Assembly (NCBI GenBank): GCA_015486965.1
Contig: WFQQ01000073.1
Coordinates: forward strand, 1 to 37,867
From: Desulfurellaceae bacterium
GTDB taxonomy: Bacteria > Campylobacterota_A > Desulfurellia > Desulfurellales > Hippeaceae
Direction: 5' to 3'
Length of the DNA: 37,867 nt
The notes under the pieces are model-generated. The model ran no database searches, was not told the origin of the DNA, and saw only the letters and a program-made list of their open reading frames with translations. Shown here one piece after another: positions 18,407 through 25,464 of the stretch (its first letter is position 1; every line of letters begins with the position of its first letter). The translations under genes were made by a program, and so were the position numbers.

Positions 18407-20027
18407 GCCCCTCTTTGACCACTTTCCATTCAGGAAACAGTCCGATTACTATTTATATGAAAATTTAATTTTATATATTAACCACGGAAAGGGTGGTTTG
18501 CAATTAGCATTCAAAAGTGTTGATATTAGCCAGAAGCACGATATATCTTTTGCTGTTCTTTTTGGATATGCTGGTTGTGTTTCTGGGTGCGGTTTGGGAG
18601 AGATTGTTTCTATTTCAAAGGTTAAACTTCTGGATAATTCTTTAAAACCCGTTTTTAATCCTGTTAAGGTAAAAAGGGTGGATGGATTTAAATGTCTTGA
18701 ATTGATAACCCTTCTTGGTGGTTTCAGCTTTGATAATGATTACCTTAAACTGTTTGGAGAGTTGGTTGATAGGGAGGCTTACTTTTTTGCAAAGGCATTT
18801 AAAGCTATTGATAAACCGTGTTTTATATTCAAACTTGTGAGTGATCTTAATACAAACGAGAGCCTGGTTTCTTTTAATAAAGAGCAGTTCAGCATTGATA
18901 GGTTTGTTGAGTTCTTGAAGGTTGCTTTGTGGCTCGATAAAGATGAACTGTTGAGAGAGATATTTGTTAACACTGGAATAACAGAGAGTAAGGTTTTAGA
19001 GGGTTTAAAGAAGTTGATAGAAATGAAGCGCTACACATTCACAGAGAGGCAGAATCTGTATAAAAGGTTGACGGTGAACAGAGAAAAACCAAAAGGCAAA
19101 CCTTTCAAGTTGGATGCCGTTTTTATAGAGGAAGGAGTTGATAAGGCCTTTCTAAGCTTAGATTTAGAAAAAGGGAGTTATCTTATTCGTGATTATACAT
19201 CGTATTTTCACAATCTAAAGGATAGAGTGGCTATTATTTTAGCGAACAAAAAGGGTGAACTTTTGAGAAAAACTCCAGATGGATACACCCCAAACGGTGG
19301 CAGTGGCTATTCAATCCTTGCCAGTTATAACTGCATATATGACTGTTCCTACTGTTTTTTAAAGGGATATTTTAAAAGCTTCAACCCTGTTATCTTTGCT
19401 AATTTGTCAGATTATTTCAAAGCTCTTGAAGGTGTTATTAAAAGCGATTTAAGAAGGCCTCTGTACTTCTACCTTGGAACTTTTTCAGACCCAATTGCTC
19501 TTTCCGCTTATGGTAATTTTGTTGAACAGTTTATATGGTTTTTTGAAAATATTGATGATGAGGTGTTCCTTGAGATAAGAACTAAATCTGTCAGGATTGA
19601 GAGGCTCTTGGAACTTGAGTCACCTAAAAATGTTATTTTTGCCTTTTCACTTTCACCCCAGAGCGTTATTGAAAAGTATGAGTTTTTTACGCCACCCCTT
19701 GCAAGCAGAATTAAAGTGATCAAAAAGTTGGACAGCAAGGGTTTTAAGGTGGGTGTTAGATTTGATCCAGTATTTATCGATAAAATTGAGGATTATAAGC
19801 CCATCGTTGATTTTATTAATACGATAAAAAATCTACACTCTGTTGAGGTTGGTTTCTTAAGGTTTGATAAAAATGACTATAAGAATATGCTTGACAAGTC
19901 TCCATCTGTTTTGAGGGGATTAGAGTTTACAAGGGGAATGTATAGGTATCCAGATGATAAAATCAAAAATGCCATAGAATTTTTCAAGAGGGAGTTAAAA
20001 GAGTTCTATTTAAGCATGGAGTATTGA
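18369..20027 (+). CDS. Fusion: MTA/SAH nucleosidase-like domain + spore-photoproduct-lyase-like radical SAM domain
   Basis: A 552-residue protein with two enzymatic modules. Residues 1 to about 165 resemble the nucleoside phosphorylase/MTA-SAH nucleosidase fold: N-terminal ASEHKGEVEPL, a glycine-rich AVLFGYAGC...GLGEIV, LVDREAYFFAKA (Glu136, matching the catalytic Glu of VDMEA) and LVSDLN (Asp159, matching the catalytic Asp). Residues about 165-245 are helical. Residues about 250-552 match the spore photoproduct lyase (SPL) family: ILANKKGE, then the radical SAM cluster motif CIYDCSYC (Cys322, Cys326, Cys329), LKGYF and the GTFSDP block. Radical SAM enzymes release 5'-deoxyadenosine, a substrate for MTA/SAH nucleosidases, so the fusion may clear its own by-product. 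The substrate of the SPL half is unknown; DNA-photoproduct repair is only one option. It overlaps the LolA-like gene by 38 bases and ends one base before btuF. Confidence 0.85.
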   Translation: MIFLASEHKGEVEPLFDHFPFRKQSDYYLYENLILYINHGKGGLQLAFKSVDISQKHDISFAVLFGYAGCVSGCGLGEIVSISKVKLLDNSLKPVFNPVKVKRVDGFKCLELITLLGGFSFDNDYLKLFGELVDREAYFFAKAFKAIDKPCFIFKLVSDLNTNESLVSFNKEQFSIDRFVEFLKVALWLDKDELLREIFVNTGITESKVLEGLKKLIEMKRYTFTERQNLYKRLTVNREKPKGKPFKLDAVFIEEGVDKAFLSLDLEKGSYLIRDYTSYFHNLKDRVAIILANKKGELLRKTPDGYTPNGGSGYSILASYNCIYDCSYCFLKGYFKSFNPVIFANLSDYFKALEGVIKSDLRRPLYFYLGTFSDPIALSAYGNFVEQFIWFFENIDDEVFLEIRTKSVRIERLLELESPKNVIFAFSLSPQSVIEKYEFFTPPLASRIKVIKKLDSKGFKVGVRFDPVFIDKIEDYKPIVDFINTIKNLHSVEVGFLRFDKNDYKNMLDKSPSVLRGLEFTRGMYRYPDDKIKNAIEFFKRELKEFYLSMEY

Positions 20028-20028
20028 T

Positions 20029-20844
20029 ATGAAAAAGGTTTTTTTTCTGCTTCTATTGTTGTTTGGCTTTTACAGTAATGCTTTTGGTTTAAGGATTGTA
20101 TCACTGTCCCCTGTCGTTACCGAGGAGATATTTTTACTTGGAAAAGAGAAGTATCTGGTGGGTTGCAGTAGCTATGCACTTTTGCCAAAGGGATTTAGGG
20201 TTAAAAAGGTTGGAACCTTAGTGAATGCAAATATTGAAGAGATTTTTAGACTGAAACCAGACTATGTCTTTGTTAGCGGAATGATGAACCCTATGGCTAT
20301 AAGAAAGATGAAATCTTTACACTTGAGGGTGGTTTACTTTGGTTATCCAAAGAGTTTTGATGATATATGTAATCAGTTTTTAAAGCTTGCAAAATATGTT
20401 GGTGGAGAAAGGTTGGCAAGAGAGATTGTTAAAAAAGCTAAAACTGAAGTGAAGAAGATTTACGACGAAACCAAGAACTTGAGCAAACCAACTGTTTTTG
20501 TTGAATTGGGGGCACACCCCATTTATACAGCCACAAAAGACTCTTTTGTTAATGATTTTATAAAGCTTGCAGGGGGTATAAATATTGCTGCTAATTCTAA
20601 GAGCAGTATGTATTCAGTTGAGGAAGTTTTGAGAAAAAACCCAGATGTTATAATCATCTCGCAGATGGGGTTTAATGGCTATAAGGAGAAAAAGAGATGG
20701 GAAAAGTTTAAATTTTTGAAAGCCGTTAAAAATCACAGGGTATTTGTTTTAAATGACTACAGCCTGTGCAGTCCAACGCCACTCACTTTTGTGGAAACTC
20801 TAAAAAAAATAGCTCACTTTTTGCATCCAGGGGTAAAGTTTTGA
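20029..20844 (+). CDS. Cobalamin/metal-chelate ABC transporter substrate-binding protein (BtuF-like)
   Basis: A 271-residue periplasmic binding protein of the class III (BtuF/FepB/FhuD) type. It has a signal peptide (MKKVFFLLLLLFGFYSNAFG), then RIVSLSPVVTEEIFLLG, the family opening strand-loop, IEEIFRLKPDYVFVSG, a long bridging helix around residues 115-145 and LAGGINIAAN in the second lobe. It delivers its ligand to the FecCD permease encoded next. Cobalamin is preferred as ligand because the convergent TonB receptor is under a B12 riboswitch; a siderophore or haem cannot be excluded by sequence. The last four bases overlap the permease start. Confidence 0.85.
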   Translation: MKKVFFLLLLLFGFYSNAFGLRIVSLSPVVTEEIFLLGKEKYLVGCSSYALLPKGFRVKKVGTLVNANIEEIFRLKPDYVFVSGMMNPMAIRKMKSLHLRVVYFGYPKSFDDICNQFLKLAKYVGGERLAREIVKKAKTEVKKIYDETKNLSKPTVFVELGAHPIYTATKDSFVNDFIKLAGGINIAANSKSSMYSVEEVLRKNPDVIIISQMGFNGYKEKKRWEKFKFLKAVKNHRVFVLNDYSLCSPTPLTFVETLKKIAHFLHPGVKF

Positions 20845-21812
20845 GGGCAAGACTTTTTGTCTTTTCTATTTTTGTACTATTATCAATTTTTTTGAGTTTG
20901 TGTACTGGCTCTGAAGGTTTTTCCTTTCATGCTTTGATTAATTCACTGGCTGTTAACGGTGTGGATAGAGAGATATTTATAAATTTGAGAATTCCAAGGG
21001 TTGTTGTGGGTTTTTGTGTCGGTGGGATTCTGAGTGTTGCAGGAGCCATACTTCAAGCTCTGTTTAAGAATCCTCTTGTTGAGCCATACACTTTGGGCAT
21101 CTCTGGTGGTGCAGCTTTAGGTGTTGTCACCGGAATGGTTTTAAACCTGTCCTTTGTTTTGTGGCTTCCAATAACAGGTTTTTTGGGTGCTGTTTTTGTA
21201 ATGGTTGCTGTGTACTTTTTTAGCCTGAAGCGAGGATTTATTGCTTTAGATAAAATGCTTCTTATTGGAGTTATGACAAGCTTTATATCCTCATCTTTAG
21301 TTCTTTTTGTTGAAGCCTTAGTTTCACCGTCAAAGTTGAGTAGCATTGTTTACTGGATGATGGGAAGCCTACAGTGGATATCAAAAGAGGGGTTGGATGT
21401 TATAGCTGCTTCATCTTTGGTTATTCTGTTTGTCTCTTTTGGTTTAAGTGTATCTTTAAATGCTATCTCTTTTGGTGAAGAGGATGCTATACATTTGGGC
21501 ATTGATGCTGAAAAAGTAAAGAGAATGGTGTTTCTTGTGGCTTCGCTTGCAACAGGTCTATCCGTTGCTTTTGTTGGTGTTATTGGGTTTGTAGGTCTTG
21601 TCGTTCCTCATTTCTTCAGGATTACATTTGGAAGGGATTACAGGTTGCTGATACCTCTATCGTTTTTTGGCGGTGGAAGTTTTTTGATACTCTGCGATGC
21701 TGTTGCAAGGAGCATAGTCTCGCCCATCGAGCTTCCCGTTGGTGTAATAACGGGTATAATAGGTGGAACCACATTTATCTATGTGCTTTCGAAAAATAGG
21801 GGTATGGTGTGA
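20841..21812 (+). CDS. FecCD/BtuC-type ABC transporter permease
   Basis: About 323 residues with the FecCD pattern of some ten membrane segments. Signatures are NLRIPRVVVGFCVGGILSVAGA, GxxLQALFKNPLVEPYTLGISGGAALG, the helix pair with YWMMGSLQW, and the coupling-region VGLVVPHFFR. I take the TTG at 20841 as start, because it forms a TTGA overlap with the btuF-like stop and has GGGG seven bases upstream. A longer in-frame option from the ATG at 20766 would add an atypical polar N-terminus lying inside the upstream gene. It pairs with the flanking binding protein and ATPase for import across the inner membrane. Confidence 0.87.
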   Translation: MRARLFVFSIFVLLSIFLSLCTGSEGFSFHALINSLAVNGVDREIFINLRIPRVVVGFCVGGILSVAGAILQALFKNPLVEPYTLGISGGAALGVVTGMVLNLSFVLWLPITGFLGAVFVMVAVYFFSLKRGFIALDKMLLIGVMTSFISSSLVLFVEALVSPSKLSSIVYWMMGSLQWISKEGLDVIAASSLVILFVSFGLSVSLNAISFGEEDAIHLGIDAEKVKRMVFLVASLATGLSVAFVGVIGFVGLVVPHFFRITFGRDYRLLIPLSFFGGGSFLILCDAVARSIVSPIELPVGVITGIIGGTTFIYVLSKNRGMV

Positions 21813-22591
21813 TTAAAGTTCTGGACTTAAAGTTCTCTTTCGGTGCAAGGCAGGTTTTGAAAGGGATTTCTTTTTCTGTTAAAAGGGGTGAGTTTTTCTG
21901 TATAGCGGGAAGAAATGGAGCTGGTAAGAGCACTCTTTTGAAGTTATTGTCAAGGATTTATAGACCGCAAAGAGGCGTGATTAAGCTTGACGATATTGAC
22001 ATCTGGAGCTATAAACGCAAAGAGTTTTCGCAAGTAGTAGCCTTTGTCTCACAATCACCTTCTTATGACTTTGTTAAAGTGGAAGAGTTTGTTGGTTTGG
22101 GAAGGATACCTCACTTTGGAAAATTTCAGTTATTTGAGAGTAGGGTGGATAGAAAAAAGGTTTCAGAGGCTCTAAATCTTTGCGGAATAGGGGACTCGAA
22201 GGGAAAATATCTAACTGAGCTAAGTGGAGGCGAACGACAACTTGTTTTTATAGCTCGTGCTTTAGCTTCTGAACCCAAACTTTTACTTTTAGATGAGCCT
22301 TTGATTAATTTGGATGTTAATCATCAAGAGCGCATAATCAGGTTGCTGGTTAGACTAAAAAGCAATTTGGATTTGACCATTGTTTCGGTTTTACACGATT
22401 TAAATATAGCAAGTGAATTTTGTGATAGGTTGCTGCTTTTGAAAGATGGAGTTGTCCTATCTGTTGGTAGACCCGAAGACATTGTAAATGAAGAGAATCT
22501 TAAAAAGACTTTTTTGGTTCAGAATCCTGTTATTTTTAAAAACCCGATCTCTTCTAAGCCATTTTTTTGTATTTGTGGTGTTAAGAGATGA
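21809..22591 (+). CDS. BtuD/FepC-type ABC transporter ATPase
   Basis: A 260-residue ABC ATPase. Walker A is GRNGAGKST (34-42), the Q-loop is VSQSP, the signature is LSGGERQ, Walker B is LLLLDEP and the switch histidine is in VSVLHDLN. The C-terminal extension is short. It drives the FecCD permease upstream, overlapping it by GTGA at its GTG start. It ends the long plus-strand gene array and is followed by an inverted repeat shared with the convergent TonB receptor gene. Confidence 0.9.
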   Translation: MIKVLDLKFSFGARQVLKGISFSVKRGEFFCIAGRNGAGKSTLLKLLSRIYRPQRGVIKLDDIDIWSYKRKEFSQVVAFVSQSPSYDFVKVEEFVGLGRIPHFGKFQLFESRVDRKKVSEALNLCGIGDSKGKYLTELSGGERQLVFIARALASEPKLLLLDEPLINLDVNHQERIIRLLVRLKSNLDLTIVSVLHDLNIASEFCDRLLLLKDGVVLSVGRPEDIVNEENLKKTFLVQNPVIFKNPISSKPFFCICGVKR

Positions 22592-22600
22592 TTTAAAGAT

Positions 22601-22631
22601 AGCCGCTGCGCGCAGGACAAACGCAGCGGCT
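22601..22631. terminator. G+C-rich inverted repeat between convergent btuD-like and btuB-like genes
   Basis: AGCCGCTGCG (22601-22610) and CGCAGCGGCT (22622-22631) are perfect 10-base arms around an 11-base loop, midway between two convergent genes. Flanking T runs are short on both strands (ATCTTT on minus, TTAAGTTAT on plus), so intrinsic termination would be imperfect. A bidirectional terminator is the likeliest role. Confidence 0.6.
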
Positions 22632-22660
22632 TAAGTTATAGAGAGAAAATTGGAGGGTGG

Positions 22661-24583
22661 CTAAAAAAATCTATATGAAACAGTGGCGAACACCGACCTT
22701 GGCAGCGTTGAATACCCATATACCTCTTCGTAAAATCTATCGAAAATGTTTTTAACTGTAAGGGATGCGGATAGATTTTTGTTTACCTCATAGCTTGCTG
22801 TGAAGTCAAAAACTGCATACTTGCCTGTCTGTTTCAGGTGTTTTCTGTCATCGTATCTCTTGCCAATGTATCTTCCTGTGAGTGTTGCATTCAGCCTTTT
22901 GTTAAGTCCTGTAAGTGTAACAAATCCTGTATATACCCTTAAGGGCACCCTCGCTGCCTGAATTCCCGTTTCAGGGTCTTTACTTGCTGTATAGGTGTAG
23001 TTAGCCCCTATTGTCAGGAATTTCAGAGGTTTAGCACTAATTCCCAGTTCAACTCCATCTGTAACCGTTTTGCCTTTTGCATTTCTGTAGGTTGATTGCC
23101 AGGTTGTGTAGTCTGTGTAGTATGTAATTCTATCTTTGATTATATTTTTAAAGTATGTGAAGCTAATTTTAATGTTGTTGGGTATGAGTTGTATAAACCC
23201 AAAATCCCAGCTTTTCGCTTTCTCTGGGTCTAAATCTTTGTTTCCACCCAGGAAATACCATGATGGGATGGGTGGAGCGTATAGTTCATAAATGCTTGGG
23301 GCTCTGAATCCAGTTCCGAAGTTTGCTTTAAGTATGGTGTGTGTTTTTTCAAGTAGGTAGTTTGCCCCCAATTTGTATGTAAAATGTTTTCCAAATGTTT
23401 TGAAGTCGTCTTCTCTTGCTGTAGCCTGCAGTTTGATATTTCCAATTTTTTGAAGCAACTCCAAAAAGCCTGCGTAGTTGTATCTCAACTTCTTAAAGGG
23501 ACTTGAATCCTCATATTTATCCATTTTTCCAGTAGCACCAGCTGTTATTTTTGTACGGTTTATTTTGTATGTTATTAAGATGTTTGAACCCCATCTTCTG
23601 CCTTTGTAGTTGTTCCATCCAGGTGCAGATTTGAAGTATCTAAATGTGTGGGTGTAATACCCGTTTAAATTAATTTTCAGGTTTCCTATCTGTTTGGTTA
23701 TGTAGAGTTTTGATAAAAGAAAGTGTTTGTTTACTCTTAAACTTTTAGCCGTTGGAGTATTGTTAGTAGGTGCGTTATCGTCAGGAAAGTAGTGGTAATC
23801 AGGTGTAACATACCATCCATTGTCTAAGTAGTTCCTCGTTTTGTACCATTTTAACACAAGACCGAGCTTTGAGAGAGAGCCGAGCTCGTATTCCAGTCTT
23901 GTAGAAAAAGCTGTTTGGTGATATGAGTCGTCTTCGTCTCCCTTTGAGTATGAGTGGTCAGTGGGGTTGTATTTGTCCATTTTTGAAATACCGTCTGTGT
24001 CCAATCTGAGTGCGTTGATGTAAAAGCTCAATCCATTTGAAACACCACCTGCCTCAGCTGACTCTTTAAATGTAGAGTCAGAACCTAACTCCTCTTTCAC
24101 TATTACATGGGGTTTGCCAGAGCCTCTCTTTGTTATGATATTTATAACACCTCCAACGGCATTTGCTCCATACAGTCCGCTCTGTGCACCCTGAACCACC
24201 TCAATCCTGTTTATGTCGTCTGGTAATAGGTCTGCAAAATCGTAGTACGGCTGAATTAGGGTAGGGTCTGAAACATCCACCCCGTCCATTAAGGTTTTAA
24301 TATATCTGCTGGAAAGTCCCCTCATAAAAACTGTTGTTGTACCGCCAAAGGCTCCATTTGATACAATAGAAAGCCCAGGCACATATTTTAGCGCCCCTTT
24401 TGTAAAAATAGCTCCATCCTTCTCTATCTGTTTTTGTGTTATAACATTTACCTGCGAAGGAGTGTTTAGTATGTTTGACTCTGTTCTCGTTGCCGTTACA
24501 ACAATTACATTATCCTGTGCGTGTGCGTAGGTGCTCAACATAGCCAATGCACACCCAAGAGCAAGAAGTTTTTTTAGTTTCAT
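22661..24583 (-). CDS. btuB: TonB-dependent outer-membrane receptor, BtuB-like
   Basis: A 640-residue receptor. It has a signal peptide ending in AHAQ, a TonB box-like segment (NVIVVTATRTESN) and the plug domain (about 35-155) with VNVITQKQIEKDG, VFMRGLSSRYIKTLMDGV and GAQSGLYGANAVGGVINI. The beta-barrel ends in a phenylalanine (VSYRFF), as outer-membrane barrels do. Size and plug resemble BtuB, and the gene lies 9 bases behind nrdG in the transcript headed by a cobalamin riboswitch, so vitamin B12 is the likely substrate. AGGAGG ribosome binding site. The matching periplasmic and inner-membrane importer genes lie convergently just beyond the inverted repeat. TonB/ExbBD are not in the window. 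Confidence 0.9.
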   Translation of the reverse strand: MKLKKLLALGCALAMLSTYAHAQDNVIVVTATRTESNILNTPSQVNVITQKQIEKDGAIFTKGALKYVPGLSIVSNGAFGGTTTVFMRGLSSRYIKTLMDGVDVSDPTLIQPYYDFADLLPDDINRIEVVQGAQSGLYGANAVGGVINIITKRGSGKPHVIVKEELGSDSTFKESAEAGGVSNGLSFYINALRLDTDGISKMDKYNPTDHSYSKGDEDDSYHQTAFSTRLEYELGSLSKLGLVLKWYKTRNYLDNGWYVTPDYHYFPDDNAPTNNTPTAKSLRVNKHFLLSKLYITKQIGNLKINLNGYYTHTFRYFKSAPGWNNYKGRRWGSNILITYKINRTKITAGATGKMDKYEDSSPFKKLRYNYAGFLELLQKIGNIKLQATAREDDFKTFGKHFTYKLGANYLLEKTHTILKANFGTGFRAPSIYELYAPPIPSWYFLGGNKDLDPEKAKSWDFGFIQLIPNNIKISFTYFKNIIKDRITYYTDYTTWQSTYRNAKGKTVTDGVELGISAKPLKFLTIGANYTYTASKDPETGIQAARVPLRVYTGFVTLTGLNKRLNATLTGRYIGKRYDDRKHLKQTGKYAVFDFTASYEVNKNLSASLTVKNIFDRFYEEVYGYSTLPRSVFATVSYRFF

Positions 24584-24592
24584 CTGTTCCTC

Positions 24593-25279
24593 CTACCTAA
24601 TTACGCATTGTTTAACATACCTATCACATAGTTTTTTTAGTTCGCTAAGTTCATTCTTTCCAAAGCTTTCCCTGTTTAAATAGTGAGTGTCTAAAGTTTT
24701 TGTTTTGCTGAAATTTTGTATGCAGTAGAGTCTTGCACCTTCAATTATTTTTAAGATATTCTCAATATCTTTTTGGGTCAGTAATCCCTTCACTACTGTT
24801 GTTCTAAACTCGTATTCAATGTTGGAATTCATAATTATCGCTATACTTTTTTCGATCTGCTTTTCATCTATGTTGGATTTTGTTAGTAAGCGATATTTGT
24901 TCAACGGCGCCTTTATATCCATTGCAATGTAGTTTAAAAGTTTTTGCCCAATCATATGTTTAATGAGCTCTGGGTTTGAGCCATTTGTGTCTAATTTCAC
25001 TTTAAAACCCATCGATCTCACTTTTTCCACAAAATTTACAAGTTGAGCGCCGTGTAGAGTGGGCTCTCCACCTGTGACGGAAACCCCTGTGAGCTTGCCA
25101 ACTCTCCTTTTTAAGAAGCTTAAAACATAACTCTCGTCAATTTTTCTTGCTGTGCCGTAAACCAGCTCTGGGTTGTGGCAGTAGGGACACCTAAAGTTAC
25201 ATCCCACCGTGAAAACTAAGGCTGCAAGCTCTCCAGGGTAGTCTATTAAGGAGAATTTCTGGAGCCCTCCAAATATCAT
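24593..25279 (-). CDS. nrdG: Anaerobic ribonucleotide reductase activating enzyme (radical SAM)
   Basis: A 228-residue radical SAM enzyme. The cluster motif is CNFRCPYC (Cys27, Cys31, Cys34) followed by HNPEL, then VTGGEPTLH and KLDTNGSNP, all typical of the NrdG/PflA group. It reduces SAM at a [4Fe-4S] cluster and abstracts hydrogen from a glycine of class III ribonucleotide reductase. Its start codon overlaps the stop of the 58-residue glycyl-radical gene by four bases (ATGA), so the activator is translationally coupled to the very peptide that carries the target glycine. Confidence 0.93.
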   Translation of the reverse strand: MIFGGLQKFSLIDYPGELAALVFTVGCNFRCPYCHNPELVYGTARKIDESYVLSFLKRRVGKLTGVSVTGGEPTLHGAQLVNFVEKVRSMGFKVKLDTNGSNPELIKHMIGQKLLNYIAMDIKAPLNKYRLLTKSNIDEKQIEKSIAIIMNSNIEYEFRTTVVKGLLTQKDIENILKIIEGARLYCIQNFSKTKTLDTHYLNRESFGKNELSELKKLCDRYVKQCVIR

Positions 25280-25452
25280 GATATCTTAAATGTTCTTCTC
25301 TCTCTGAATTCTTCCTGTTTGCCGTCGTTCCATTGTTGAACAGGTCTCAGATATCCAACCACCCGTGAATAGACCTCACACTTCTCGCCCCTCACATCCA
25401 TTTTTGCCTTCTCAAGCTCCTCAATTCTTTTCAAAATTTCCTCTCTTGTCAT
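25276..25452 (-). CDS. Detached glycyl-radical C-terminal module of class III ribonucleotide reductase (58 aa)
   Basis: This 58-residue gene is too short for most ORF lists. It contains the C-terminal glycyl-radical segment of NrdD: CEVYSRVVGYLRP followed by WNDGKQEEFRER, with Gly33 in the RVVGY motif as the predicted radical site. Residues 3-18 (REEILKRIEELEKAKM) look like an amphipathic helix. It lies four codons after the nrdD TAA and in the same frame. It has its own ribosome binding site (GGAGGTG, five bases before the ATG) and overlaps nrdG by ATGA, which argues for a real gene and against decay. It should associate with the large NrdD protein, which lacks this motif, and be activated by NrdG. 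A 743-residue read-through product is an alternative. Confidence 0.9.
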   Translation of the reverse strand: MTREEILKRIEELEKAKMDVRGEKCEVYSRVVGYLRPVQQWNDGKQEEFRERRTFKIS

Positions 25453-25464
25453 AATGCACCTCCA

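Noticed and set aside
20766-20840. Longer N-terminus for the BtuC-like permease from the ATG at 20766
   Set aside because: It would add 25 polar residues wholly inside the binding-protein gene. The TTG at 20841 gives a normal FecCD N-terminus and a TTGA overlap.
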